Notes: generated from the letters alone by a model not told the origin. Positions 22,427 through 30,889 are shown, counted from the stretch's first letter. The stretch: 64,000 nt of DNA from Hyphomicrobiales bacterium (GCA_900468285.1 UBTF01000001.1:1-64000), one strand, 5' to 3'. Translations and numbers: made by a program.

Positions 22427-22554
22427 GGAAACTCCTGCAATGATTTCAGGCTGCATGGGAAGGTGTCAGCGTAAAACGAATTGCCGAGGAGTCCATCATC
22501 AAAATGACATGCGTATGATTTGCCCCGTATTTTCGGGCGGTCTTGTCAAAATTC

Positions 22555-22890
22555 CTATCCGGCAAGTGTCGGCTTCACGTCTTCATGGAAGAAGCGGAAA
22601 TAGGACGAAATCTGCGCCAGCGTATTGGTTGAAAGCTGCAGCTGCAGCCCGAGCCTGTTTCTGTGCTGCCACTGGACGATGCCTTCGATGTGGCCCAGAT
22701 CTTCGCTCTGAACCTTGACCCGGCTTCCCTTTGCGGCGGCAAAGGGGCCTTCAAGTTCAAGCGCCATCCCTGTGGCTGAGAGATCGACGACGCGACCTTT
22801 CACAGACTGATTGACGTAGTGGACCGTTCCGAAGATGCGTGTCTTGCTGCGGTCTGCGCCGCGCTTATGCGTGCTCAATGTGCCGGACAT
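22555..22890 (-). CDS. PilZ domain protein
   Basis: A 111-residue single-domain protein with a PilZ fold: the RSKTR arginine motif followed by the DLSATGM (D/NxSxxG) motif that together bind cyclic di-GMP. It would act as a small c-di-GMP effector; the target is not evident from the neighbours. An ATG at 22890 with AGGGA 7 bases upstream is preferred; ATG at 22896 and a further in-frame start at 22917 are alternatives. A c-di-GMP synthase gene lies at 55.4-56.7 kb of the same window. Confidence 0.85.
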   Translation of the reverse strand: MSGTLSTHKRGADRSKTRIFGTVHYVNQSVKGRVVDLSATGMALELEGPFAAAKGSRVKVQSEDLGHIEGIVQWQHRNRLGLQLQLSTNTLAQISSYFRFFHEDVKPTLAG

Positions 22891-22979
22891 TGCCATTCCC
22901 TTTTGACTACGGGTCAAAATCGCATGGAAAATTTGAAGCCCGCTTATCGATTTCGGTAAAATCTACCGCAATCGCCCAT

Positions 22980-23447
22980 TTATACCCTGTCGATCCGGCA
23001 CTGGTAGCAATTGTTGCGCGCCGAGCGCACATGCACATAGGAAACGTCGCCGCGTATCAGAAGCTCTTTTGCGCGGTCCCTGATGGCGTCTGTTGGCGTG
23101 ACCGCGCCAGTGCCATAGATTATGCGGTTGGAGGCGCTGTAGCCGCGGACGATGTAATCCGTGCTGTCGAGCATGGGCGGCAGGACCTCCTCGGCGACAT
23201 AGGTCGCACAGGCTTCAGCGTGAATGAAAATCGGACCCGTTTCAGCAAAAGGTTGCAGGTCTGGAAAAGGTCGATAGGCAAGCAGCAGCACGCGTTCACC
23301 GTCTCTGATCTGGCCGAGACAGGCGCGGCAGGGGAGAGATCCGCTTGCGATCGAGGATTCGGGTTGTTGCCCATAGGCGTCCAACTTTCCGTTGCGATAG
23401 GCCTCGGCTTCCTCTGCTGGCATTGCGGTAAAAGTAATTCGGGTCAT
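22980..23447 (-). CDS. DUF1203 domain protein
   Basis: The 155-residue protein contains CRACLGQIRDGERVLLLAYR and IFIHAEAC motifs, with the PxxCR and histidine pattern of DUF1203. The C-terminal YVHVRSARNNCYQCRIDRV segment is also typical. Function unknown; family members are predicted small cytoplasmic proteins. The ATG at 23447 has AGGAGA 7 bases before it; the longer frame to 23528 has no support. Confidence 0.85.
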   Translation of the reverse strand: MTRITFTAMPAEEAEAYRNGKLDAYGQQPESSIASGSLPCRACLGQIRDGERVLLLAYRPFPDLQPFAETGPIFIHAEACATYVAEEVLPPMLDSTDYIVRGYSASNRIIYGTGAVTPTDAIRDRAKELLIRGDVSYVHVRSARNNCYQCRIDRV

Positions 23448-23597
23448 ATCGGCTCTCCTGCGTTGCTTGTTTGTCGCTATGCGCTTCAAAGAGTCGTGTA
23501 TCCACCCGTTTCTTGCGTAAAGACGCAACTAGCCCATTGCTTGAATCGTTGAGTGTGGCAATCAATCGAACGTCCTCGTTTTTGAAAGTTGACGTCC

Positions 23598-24482
23598 ATG
23601 CTGCGCAGGTTGATGACCGCTTCCCTGGTCACGGTTTTTTCGTTCGTTTCACCTGCAGCCCATGCGCAAACCGCTCCCGCGCTGGATGGCCTTTCCGATG
23701 AGCAGCTGCAGCAGACGGTCAATTTCGTCATCGGAAATGCGATCTTCAGCCTCTTTCACGAAGCATCGCGTATGCTCATCTCCGATCTGGCCTTGCCCGA
23801 TGCGGGAGCAGGCCGCGATTCCGCGGATCAGCTCGCTGGGACCATGATGCTGGAGGCGAATGAGGAATGGCTGGATACAGCCATCGTCAACGCCACCGAC
23901 AGCTGGTATCTCGCCCGTTCGGCAGGTGCGTTGCCGGATCATAATGCGCCGCTCTATTCGGTTCTGGTGCCAAACCCCACGCGTGATCGCCAGATGGCGT
24001 GCCTGATGGTTGGCAAGGACGCTGGTGGTTACGGTGATCTGGCCGATATGATGGGGCTGCCGAAAGGCGACTGGAAGGCCTGCGAGGCCTCTTATCCACA
24101 GACAGTATCCCATTGGAACGAGCTGCTGAAGCCGCATGTTGCAAAGGCCGGTGCCACGAAATTCGTGTCGCGCTACGAGCCGGTTCGCGATCCATTTCTG
24201 GATATCTATGCCACGATCCTGAAGGAATCCAAGGTTCTGGACCTGATTGCACGCAGCTTTACCGGCTATGCGCTGAAGGGCGAGGTCAAGCTGACGGCCC
24301 GCACCTGCGGCAGACCTGATGTCTACTGGTCAGCCGAGAAGCGGGAAATCACCTATTGCTATGAAATGGCGAGGTTCCATGGCGAACTGATAGCCGCTCA
24401 TCTCGCAGCCGCGGGCAACGAAAAGGACAGCAATCCTGCTCAGGAAATTCCGACCGCCGTCAATCTGGGGCAGGAGCTGTAA
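23598..24482 (+). CDS. DUF4344 putative metallopeptidase, secreted
   Basis: The 294-residue protein starts with a signal peptide (MLRRLMTASLVTVFSFVSPA, cleavage likely after AHA) and matches the DUF4344 pattern: FVIGNAIFSLFHEASRMLIS (HEASH-like zinc region), DSADQLAGTMML, and CGRPDVYWSAEKREITYCYE near the C-terminus. Members are predicted periplasmic metallopeptidases of unknown target. The ATG at 23598 is taken; TTG three codons upstream (23589) is in frame, and no strong Shine-Dalgarno site is evident for either. Confidence 0.8.
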   Translation: MLRRLMTASLVTVFSFVSPAAHAQTAPALDGLSDEQLQQTVNFVIGNAIFSLFHEASRMLISDLALPDAGAGRDSADQLAGTMMLEANEEWLDTAIVNATDSWYLARSAGALPDHNAPLYSVLVPNPTRDRQMACLMVGKDAGGYGDLADMMGLPKGDWKACEASYPQTVSHWNELLKPHVAKAGATKFVSRYEPVRDPFLDIYATILKESKVLDLIARSFTGYALKGEVKLTARTCGRPDVYWSAEKREITYCYEMARFHGELIAAHLAAAGNEKDSNPAQEIPTAVNLGQEL

Positions 24483-24544
24483 CCTGAGGGCCGCGCGTAT
24501 CTCTTGTATCTGCGCCTTTGACAAGAATCGTGTCGCTGATGTGA

Positions 24545-24577
24545 AAACGGTGCCTGGAGAGACCCCACGCACCGTTT
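24545..24577. terminator. Shared hairpin between DUF4344 and sseA-GNAT genes
   Basis: AAACGGTGC (24545-24553) pairs with GCACCGTTT (24569-24577) with a 15-base loop between two convergent genes. T-runs are short, so efficiency is uncertain. Confidence 0.5.
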
Positions 24578-24589
24578 ATCGTTTGCCGA

Positions 24590-26011
24590 TCAATTGCGGC
24601 GGGAAATTTCCAGATACTCGCTATCTGTCAGAGGCTCTACCCATGCCTGATAGGTGCTGACGGGTGAAAAGCCCATCATCTGGTAAAGCTGCAGCGCGCG
24701 GGGGTGGTCCAGCGTGTTGGTGGAGACGATGACTTTCTTTGGATTATCCTGCCACGCGGAATAGAGCGCCTGTAGGAGGAACCATTTGCCAACGCCCGCA
24801 CCAATCGCTTCTTCCATCAATCCGAAATAGGCGAGCTCGGTGACATCGGCGTCGAGTTTCTGGAGTTCGAAGAAGCCTGCTGGCGCACCGTTCATGTAGA
24901 GCACGGTCACGCAATTGGCTGGATCGCGCAGCGTTGCCGAAAGCTCTGCATCGCTCATGCGCATTCGCCTGTGCCAATGCCAGCGTTTTCCCACACGCCA
25001 GTAGAGGTAGCGGTAGAAATGCAGGGGGATATTCGTCGTGCGCATGATGGCGGTCTGGATGTTGACCGGCACCGGCAGGCTGACCTTCGGTGCGGATGTC
25101 ATTTCCAGCTGTGTCACATGTGCCTTCAGCGGGCCATGGACCTGCGTCGGGATGGGCTCTGCCGGGCCGGTTACGACAGGCGTGTCGTCCTTGCTGCCCC
25201 ATTCCGACCAGGATCCATCATAGAGCGCATTGTCCGTGTGCCCAAGCGATTCCAGTGCCAGCGTAATGACGGCAGCGGTTACGCCAGAGCCACAGCTGGT
25301 GACGACGGGCTGAGACAGATCGATGCCCGCTTCTGTAATCATCTTGCGGATTGTCGGCAGGTCCTTGAACTGGCCGTTCTCGGAAAAGGCCGTGGCAGGC
25401 AGATTGCGTGCACCCGGCATATGGCCTGAGCGCATTCCGGCGCGTGGCTCTGCCTCTTCGCCAGTGAAACGACCGGCGCCTCGGGCATCGGCAATCTGCT
25501 CTTCGCCGCTGTCAACGAGGGCGCGCATTGCCGAAAAGGAAACGACGCGCTTGGGCTTGAAATGCGGATCGAAAGTGGCGGGCTCTATGACGGGTGTACC
25601 AGTCTCCAGTGGCTTGCCTGCGGCCTTCCAGCCGTCCAGCCCACCATCCAGCACGTAAACCTGTTCTGCGCCCATGACGCGCAGCATCCACCACACGCGG
25701 GGCGCGGAGAAAAAGCCCGGACCATCGTAAACAACGATGGTGTCATGCTCGCCAATTCCGAGCTTTCCGACTTCATCGGCAAAAAACTGGGGTGAGGGCA
25801 GGGAGTGCGGCAGGCCGGTATCGTGGTCTGCGATGACATCCTGATCGAAGAACACTGCGCCGGGCAGATGACCGGCCAGATACTCTTCCTTGCCGTTGCG
25901 CTTGTGCGCCGGCAGATACCAGGAGGCATCGACCAGACGAAAATGCGGGGTGCCGAGCTGCTGCTCTACCCAATCCGCCGAAACGACGAAGCGGCTTTTA
26001 TCCGTGCTCAC
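24590..26011 (-). CDS. sseA: 3-mercaptopyruvate sulfurtransferase fused to a GNAT acetyltransferase
   Basis: This 473-residue product joins two proteins usually seen apart. Residues 1-290 are a two-rhodanese sulfurtransferase (DASWYLPAHKRN, then catalytic VTSCGSGVTA with Cys 240; the CGSGVT loop is the mercaptopyruvate type). From about residue 304 (MTSAPKVSLP, DNA 25102) a GNAT domain follows: GAPAGFFELQKLD, GLMEEAIGAGVGKWFLLQAL, then NTLDHPRALQLYQMMGF. No stop or frame change is visible between them. GTG at 26011 is the start (GGGAGAA just upstream). It follows the alaX-type gene by 16 bases in the cysK operon. The acyl acceptor is unknown. Confidence 0.9.
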   Translation of the reverse strand: MSTDKSRFVVSADWVEQQLGTPHFRLVDASWYLPAHKRNGKEEYLAGHLPGAVFFDQDVIADHDTGLPHSLPSPQFFADEVGKLGIGEHDTIVVYDGPGFFSAPRVWWMLRVMGAEQVYVLDGGLDGWKAAGKPLETGTPVIEPATFDPHFKPKRVVSFSAMRALVDSGEEQIADARGAGRFTGEEAEPRAGMRSGHMPGARNLPATAFSENGQFKDLPTIRKMITEAGIDLSQPVVTSCGSGVTAAVITLALESLGHTDNALYDGSWSEWGSKDDTPVVTGPAEPIPTQVHGPLKAHVTQLEMTSAPKVSLPVPVNIQTAIMRTTNIPLHFYRYLYWRVGKRWHWHRRMRMSDAELSATLRDPANCVTVLYMNGAPAGFFELQKLDADVTELAYFGLMEEAIGAGVGKWFLLQALYSAWQDNPKKVIVSTNTLDHPRALQLYQMMGFSPVSTYQAWVEPLTDSEYLEISRRN

Positions 26012-26027
26012 GATAATTCTCCCACAA

Positions 26028-26765
26028 TCAGGCGGATGCGTCGGGCTTTCCAAAGCGAATTCGGAAGCGACGGTTCTCCTTGCCCTTTTTTTCGATCTTG
26101 GCGATGTAGATCTCGCCGACTTCCTGCGTCTCGGACACATGAGTGCCGCCGCAGGGTTGGCTGTCAACTGCCGAATCCTCGCCGATACAGACAAGGCTTA
26201 CGCGGCCCAGGCCAAGCGGCGGCCGGACATTCTTGGATTTGACGATATCAGGATTGGCGGCAAGTTCTTCGTCGGTGATCCATTTCAGAAAAACCGGGTG
26301 GTTCTGCTGAACGAGGTCCATCAGCTTTGAGGTAACCTCATCCTTGTCGATAGTCTCGGACATATCGAAGTCGACACGCGATTCGTCCTCCCCCACCGCA
26401 GCACCCGTAATGGGCCACGGGCAGACCACAGACAGGAGGTGACAGGCCGTATGCATACGCATCAGCCTGTAGCGGCGTTGCCAGTCTATATGGAGGGTCA
26501 GCTTTTCGCCAAGCTCTGGAGCGGCTTGTCCCTCGGTGGGGACATGAATGATGATGCTCTTATCCGCGCCGTGTTTCGTCAGTCCGATCTCTATCTTAGC
26601 GCCGTCGGCGCGTTCGAGGAAACCGGAATCTCCGGGCTGGCCGCCGGATGTGGCATAGAAACAGGTCTGATCCAGCTCTATGCCACCATCTTCGTGAACT
26701 GCCGTTACAACCGCTTCGCATGTGGACAGGTAGAAGTCGTCACGAAACAGGGCATTCACGGGCAT
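26028..26765 (-). CDS. Alanyl-tRNA editing protein, AlaX type
   Basis: A 245-residue stand-alone editing domain related to AlaRS. It shows an HxxxH zinc pair (MHTACHLLSV) and a second pair in QPCGGTHV, both intact. Such proteins remove serine or glycine wrongly attached to tRNA-Ala. AGGTGA lies 6 bases before the ATG at 26765, making this start better than the GTG at 26771. It lies between cysK (11 bases upstream) and the sseA fusion in one operon. Confidence 0.92.
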   Translation of the reverse strand: MPVNALFRDDFYLSTCEAVVTAVHEDGGIELDQTCFYATSGGQPGDSGFLERADGAKIEIGLTKHGADKSIIIHVPTEGQAAPELGEKLTLHIDWQRRYRLMRMHTACHLLSVVCPWPITGAAVGEDESRVDFDMSETIDKDEVTSKLMDLVQQNHPVFLKWITDEELAANPDIVKSKNVRPPLGLGRVSLVCIGEDSAVDSQPCGGTHVSETQEVGEIYIAKIEKKGKENRRFRIRFGKPDASA

Positions 26766-26776
26766 TGACACTCACC

Positions 26777-27814
26777 TCAGGCAGTTTCGTAGGGCACCGA
26801 AATCTCCCGCTTCTCCGTGAGCCAGACTGGAAGGGGCAGCCCCTTGGACAGCAGGAAGGCAGGGTTGAAAAGCTTCGATTGATAACGGTTGCCATAGTCA
26901 CAAAGAATGGTGGCGATTGTATGCCCCGGACCGAGGTCGCGGGCAAGCCTAATCGCACCGGCAACGTTAATTCCGGATGAACCGCCCAGCGACAGTCCTT
27001 CGTTCATGACGAGATCAAACACAATCGGCAGGGCCTCTGCATCTGGAATGCGATAGGCAAAATCCGGCTGGAAACCTTCCAGATTGGCCGTGATGCGGCC
27101 CTGTCCAATACCTTCCGTGATGGACGATCCCTCGGATTTCAGTGTGCCATTCTTGTAGAATTCATAGAGGGCAGCGCCTTCCGGGTCCGCCAGGCCAATC
27201 TTGATGTCCGAATTGAAGTCGCGCAAGCCATCCGCCACACCCGCAAGGGTGCCACCAGAACCGACCGCGCAGACAAAGCCATCCACCTTGCCATCGGTCT
27301 GATCCCAGATTTCCGGAGCGGTGGTTTCGATATGCGCCTGTCGGTTGGCGATATTGTCGAACTGGTTGGCCCAGATTGCTCCGTTCGGATCGGTGGCCGC
27401 AAGCTGCTTTGCCAGTCGGCCGGAAACCTTGACGTAATTGTTGGGGTTGGAATAGGGCGCTGCCGGCACTTCGATCAGCTGCGCACCAAGCAGCTTCAAT
27501 GCGTCTTTCTTTTCCTGGCTCTGGGTTTCCGGAATGACGATGACGGTCTTGTAGCCCAGTGCATTTGCGACAAGAGACAGGCCGATACCGGTATTGCCGG
27601 CCGTGCCTTCCACGATGGTGCCGCCGGGGCGCAACTGGCCGCGGCGTTCGGCATCCCTGATAATATAGAGCGCGGCACGATCCTTGACGGACTGGCCGGG
27701 ATTCATGAATTCGGCCTTGCCGAGAATTTCGCACCCGGTTGCCTCAGACGCTGCATTCAAGCGGATAAGCGGCGTGTTGCCAATGGCTGTGATCACAGAG
27801 CTATGAATGGTCAT
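26777..27814 (-). CDS. cysK: Cysteine synthase A
   Basis: This 345-residue PLP enzyme of the cysteine synthase fold forms cysteine from O-acetylserine and sulfide. Visible motifs are the PLP lysine in NPGQSVKDRAALYII, GTAGNTGIGLSLVANALGYK for the cofactor phosphate loop, and SEGSSITEGIGQGRITANLE. It is about 30 residues longer at the C-terminus than E. coli CysK, as common in rhizobia. It is the first gene of the operon with the tRNA-editing and sulfurtransferase genes, so the operon joins cysteine synthesis, sulfur transfer and tRNA quality control. Confidence 0.94.
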   Translation of the reverse strand: MTIHSSVITAIGNTPLIRLNAASEATGCEILGKAEFMNPGQSVKDRAALYIIRDAERRGQLRPGGTIVEGTAGNTGIGLSLVANALGYKTVIVIPETQSQEKKDALKLLGAQLIEVPAAPYSNPNNYVKVSGRLAKQLAATDPNGAIWANQFDNIANRQAHIETTAPEIWDQTDGKVDGFVCAVGSGGTLAGVADGLRDFNSDIKIGLADPEGAALYEFYKNGTLKSEGSSITEGIGQGRITANLEGFQPDFAYRIPDAEALPIVFDLVMNEGLSLGGSSGINVAGAIRLARDLGPGHTIATILCDYGNRYQSKLFNPAFLLSKGLPLPVWLTEKREISVPYETA

Positions 27815-27935
27815 GATGGGGCCTTTTAATCTGTCGCGAAGATGATGCCGTTATCTCCTCGTCTACAGGCGTTGTGACAAGAAATTATCTTCCGGTGAAT
27901 AGGGCTCTTGCGCAAAATCTTCCCGATAGCGCCGC

Positions 27936-29384
27936 TTATCCACCTTTCTTGATGTCCGAATAGGCGGCGAGCGCCCGTTTCCGAGCCGTATCGTGGTGAA
28001 CAAGCGGCTGCGGGTAAGTCTTGCCAAGTTCCACCCCTGCTTTCTCCAACGCCGCCTTGGGCGCTTCGAACGGCTTGTGAATAAACTTCTTTTCCATCTT
28101 GGAAAGCTCGGGAACGAAGGTTTTGACGTATTCGCCTTCGGGGTCGAATTTCTCGCCCTGCAAAATAGGGTTGAAGATCCTGAAAAACGGCGACGCATCT
28201 GCGCCAGAGCCCGCGACCCACTGCCAATTGGCGGCATTGGAGGCGGGGTCGGCATCAACGAGCGTATCGCGGAACCACTCTTCGCCCTTGCGCCAATCGA
28301 TCAGGAGATGCTTGATCAGGAAAGAGGCCGTGATCATCCGCACGCGATTGTGCATGACGCCATGTTTCCACAGCTGGCGCATACCGGCATCCACGATTGG
28401 ATATCCCGTCTTGCCCTTCTTCCACGCGTCGAATTCGGCTCTGTCGGTCTGCCACTCGAAGGCATCGAAGGCGTCGTTCCAGTTTTTCTTATCCAGGTGC
28501 GGGAAGTGGAACAGCAGGTGATAACAGAATTCCCGCCAGGCTATCTCCTTGCGAAAGCGGCTGACGTCGTTTGAACTTACATGCCGTGAAAGGCCCTGCG
28601 TGGCAGCCCAAAGCTGGGCAGGCGATATTTCGCCCATGGTCAGATACGGCGACAGCATCGAGGTGGCGGGCTTTGCGGGAAAGTCGCGGCCTTCCTCGTA
28701 GCCTTTCAAGGCGCCATCCACGAAGTCTTTCAGCTTGTCCGCTGCCGCGGCCTCACCCGGCGTCCAGACCTTGTCAAAATCCTTGGCCCAGTTTGGTTTG
28801 GTGGGGAGCAGCTTCCAATCCGCTAGTTTCTCGGATTTTGGCCAATTGGATGGGGAGGGTATGGATTTTGGCGCGGGCAGGGGATCGTCCGGCTCCTTGC
28901 CGCCTTCGAGCGCCCGCCAGAATGGCGTGTAAACCCGGTAGGGCCCGCCGCTTTTCGTCTTGAGCTGCGAGGGTTCATGCAGGAGATATCCGGCGAAACT
29001 TTCGACTTCGAAACCATCGTCACGAAACGTCTTTTTGATCGTCTGGTCGGTTTCCATACCTGCGGGATCGTATCGGCGGTTCCAGAATATGCTGCTCGCT
29101 CCGGTCTCCTCGCAAAGCGATTTGAGAACCGACTCCGGCTTTCCCGAACGCAGGATCAGCCTGGATCCCGCCTTCTCCATCGCCTTCGACAATGTGTCGA
29201 GCGAGTGGTGCAGCCACCAGGTCTGTGCCGCTCCCAGAGGTCCATTTGTCGTGGCCTCGTCCTCGCGGATATAGACAGGCACCACGGTATCACCATGGTC
29301 GATTGCTGCCCGTAGCGCTCGATTGTCTGCAAGGCGTAAGTCCTTACGAAACCACACTAGAACGGAATTTTTCGTCTTCGTCAT
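27936..29384 (-). CDS. phrA: Deoxyribodipyrimidine photolyase (PhrA-like)
   Basis: The 482-residue protein has the photolyase N-terminal antenna domain (SVLVWFRKDLRLADNRALRA) and the FAD-binding C-terminal domain (SRFRKEIAWREFCYHLLFHF, GYPIVDAGMRQLWKHGVMHN, NRVRMITASFLIKHLLIDWR, NAANWQWVAGSGADASPFFR). It repairs cyclobutane pyrimidine dimers with light. Resemblance is to the PhrA (class III) enzymes of Agrobacterium; class assignment is from memory. It stands alone, and a near-EcfG-type promoter (29410-29434) lies upstream. Confidence 0.93.
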   Translation of the reverse strand: MTKTKNSVLVWFRKDLRLADNRALRAAIDHGDTVVPVYIREDEATTNGPLGAAQTWWLHHSLDTLSKAMEKAGSRLILRSGKPESVLKSLCEETGASSIFWNRRYDPAGMETDQTIKKTFRDDGFEVESFAGYLLHEPSQLKTKSGGPYRVYTPFWRALEGGKEPDDPLPAPKSIPSPSNWPKSEKLADWKLLPTKPNWAKDFDKVWTPGEAAAADKLKDFVDGALKGYEEGRDFPAKPATSMLSPYLTMGEISPAQLWAATQGLSRHVSSNDVSRFRKEIAWREFCYHLLFHFPHLDKKNWNDAFDAFEWQTDRAEFDAWKKGKTGYPIVDAGMRQLWKHGVMHNRVRMITASFLIKHLLIDWRKGEEWFRDTLVDADPASNAANWQWVAGSGADASPFFRIFNPILQGEKFDPEGEYVKTFVPELSKMEKKFIHKPFEAPKAALEKAGVELGKTYPQPLVHHDTARKRALAAYSDIKKGG

Positions 29385-29409
29385 ATGCCCCTCGGTTCAC
29401 TGGACCTTG

Positions 29410-29434
29410 AATGATTGTTGAAGAGCTTTGTTCC
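29410..29434 (-). promoter_or_regulatory. Near-consensus EcfG-type promoter of the photolyase gene
   Basis: On the minus strand GGAAC (29434-29430) is followed after 16 bases by CATT (29413-29410); the EcfG consensus is GGAAC-N16/17-CGTT, so one -10 base differs. The photolyase ATG lies 26 bases downstream. DNA repair is a plausible general stress output. Confidence 0.45.
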
Positions 29435-29513
29435 GTCAAACAGTCTACAATCACGCCCTCTACGAACATGGTTTTCAAGGGGTAAATTATTATCTCTTGA
29501 AACCATTTGCACC

Positions 29514-29538
29514 GGAACCATATGTCGGGTCCGGCGTT
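29514..29538 (+). promoter_or_regulatory. EcfG-type promoter of the DUF982 gene
   Basis: GGAAC (29514-29518), 16 bases, then CGTT (29535-29538): an exact match to the alphaproteobacterial EcfG (general stress sigma) consensus. The DUF982 gene starts 20 bases downstream at 29558, leaving a short leader. Confidence 0.75.
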
Positions 29539-29557
29539 AGAGGCGGGTTAATTGAGT

Positions 29558-29839
29558 ATGGAAGTCCAATCAATGATGCTGAACGACGTCAAATGGGAAG
29601 CCCCCGTTATTATTTCCCTGGAAAATGGCGCACCCAGAACCTTCAACGGCGTTTACGAGGCTTTTGATTTTTTGCAGCATGAGTGGCCAAGCCGTTCTGG
29701 CAAGGTCTATGAGCAGGCGCTGAGGCTGTGCAGAGCCTCGCTTCTTGGAAGCGTGGCAGGCGAGATCGCCCGCATCGCCTTCATCGAGGCCAGCCGCGAT
29801 GCGCACTGCCTTGTGGATACGCAGAAACTCGCCTCCTGA
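29558..29839 (+). CDS. DUF982 domain protein
   Basis: A 93-residue cytoplasmic protein with the DUF982 pattern: VKWEAPVIISLENG (WxxPV), FNGVYEAFDFLQHEWPSRSG and the C-terminal RIAFIEASRDA. The family is found almost only in Rhizobiales and its function is unknown. ATG at 29558 is taken, but ATG at 29573 or 29576 is also possible (GGAAG spaced 9 bases). The EcfG-type promoter just upstream suggests stress induction. A strong terminator hairpin follows. Confidence 0.8.
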   Translation: MEVQSMMLNDVKWEAPVIISLENGAPRTFNGVYEAFDFLQHEWPSRSGKVYEQALRLCRASLLGSVAGEIARIAFIEASRDAHCLVDTQKLAS

Positions 29840-29867
29840 ACCAGATTTACGGATTGATCGCAACGAC

Positions 29868-29900
29868 AGCCACCCGCCATAAAAGCCGGGTGGCTTTTGC
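29868..29900 (+). terminator. Intrinsic terminator after the DUF982 gene
   Basis: AGCCACCCG (29868-29876) pairs with CGGGTGGCT (29887-29895), loop of 10 bases, followed by TTTGCTTTTC. It lies 29 bases after the stop. Confidence 0.75.
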
Positions 29901-29966
29901 TTTTCGGGCATCCGCCACTCAATGATCTTGAAATGTGGCAGAGCACAAAAACCGACTTGCAGAATA

Positions 29967-29999
29967 CTTAAGATAACCTTAAGAAAATCCCTTAAGAAA
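29967..29999. repeat. Three CTTAAG sites upstream of a secreted protein gene
   Basis: CTTAAG occurs at 29967-29972, 29978-29983 and 29991-29996. The last two are part of an exact 10-base direct repeat, CCTTAAGAAA (29977-29986 and 29990-29999). Spacings of 11 and 13 bases place the sites on about the same DNA face. This looks like a binding array for a regulator, about 180 bases before the TTG start at 30178. Confidence 0.55.
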
Positions 30000-30177
30000 C
30001 GTTCTAATTTTCGCCTATATCTGGTCAAATTCTCGCTGGATTGGCGGAATAGATCGACCCTCATCGGCGGCCAGCGCAAAATGAATGAGCGCTTTCCGCC
30101 GCTGTACTCTGAATATGCACACAACACTTCCGACGGGGCAGGGCCGATGTGTTTGCGTGCTTCTAAAGGGCGAGAAT

Positions 30178-30621
30178 TTGAAAGTAACTGCGTTCGTTCT
30201 GGCTGCGTCACTTTTCGCAGCGTTCACTGCTCCTGCATCTGCTGGAATGCTCAATCAAGCTGAGCGGTATTCCGGCCTTCATGAGGGCAAAAACAACAAG
30301 ACCTTGAAGGCAATCCTGGGTGTAAACCCACGCAAGACACCCTGGTGTGGCCATTTCCTCAGTGTCGTTGCAGAAAAATCAGGCCGCCAGCCACCTAAAT
30401 CTTCTGGATTTGCAAAGTCCTGGACGTCATTCGGTTACGCTGTACCCACAAGTGGTGCTAAGCCCGGTGACGTTGTGGTGGTCAGAAGCGGCAGGAGTTA
30501 TCATGCCGGCATACTGAAGAGCCTCAATAAAAATACCGCCCAGATTCTGGGCGGCAATCAGTCCGGTCGCGTTCAGGTGTCGAACTTCAGCAGGAAGTCC
30601 ATCGTTTCTGTGCGCCGCTAG
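30178..30621 (+). CDS. Secreted TIGR02594/CHAP-like cysteine peptidase family protein (TTG start)
   Basis: The 147-residue product has a signal peptide (LKVTAFVLAASLFAAFTAPA, cleavage near ASA) and a small NlpC/P60-CHAP-like domain. A Cys in NPRKTPWCGHFLSVV and a His in RSYHAGILKS are the likely catalytic pair, suggesting cleavage or binding of peptidoglycan peptides. TTG at 30178 is chosen because the signal sequence begins there and AAAGGGCGAGAA precedes it; ATG at 30118 would add about 20 unrelated residues. The TIGR02594 assignment is from motif resemblance only. Confidence 0.75.
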   Translation: MKVTAFVLAASLFAAFTAPASAGMLNQAERYSGLHEGKNNKTLKAILGVNPRKTPWCGHFLSVVAEKSGRQPPKSSGFAKSWTSFGYAVPTSGAKPGDVVVVRSGRSYHAGILKSLNKNTAQILGGNQSGRVQVSNFSRKSIVSVRR

Positions 30622-30632
30622 AACGTATGCGG

Positions 30633-30863
30633 TTAAGGCTGCTCTCGTGTGCCGGGAGCAGCATCGCGCTGATCGTCATCTTCGAGATCCGTGGCGACAA
30701 TAAAGGCGTCCTCATGCTGTCGAGCGGCCTGACGACGCGCCCTCAGGTTCATATCGCCATCGGGGTCCACTTCTTCCGGATCGCCCTTGAGTTCGCGCTC
30801 AGTATGAAAATCAGCGACATCCTTGTCGTCAATGTCCAGCGCGTTTTTGTGCTTCTCGTCCAT
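30633..30863 (-). CDS. Small acidic hydrophilic protein
   Basis: A 76-residue protein (MDEKHKNALDIDDKDVADFH) rich in Asp and Glu with few hydrophobic residues, so it is probably disordered. No family recognised. ATG at 30863 follows CAAGGAGAATTACA. A perfect EcfG-type promoter lies 27 bases upstream, and the divergent DUF2934 gene has its own. Such small charged proteins are common outputs of the general stress response in rhizobia, but the function is unknown. Confidence 0.75.
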   Translation of the reverse strand: MDEKHKNALDIDDKDVADFHTERELKGDPEEVDPDGDMNLRARRQAARQHEDAFIVATDLEDDDQRDAAPGTREQP

Positions 30864-30889
30864 TGTAATTCTCCTTGGTATGAAGGAAC

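Larger units (their letters stand above)
29840..30177 (+). other. DUF982 - secreted peptidase intergenic region
   Basis: This 338-base gap has the terminator after the DUF982 gene, the CTTAAG repeats and about 175 further bases leading to a TTG start. No other gene was recognised; an ATG at 30118 in frame with the next gene is possible but would precede the natural signal peptide. Confidence 0.5.
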
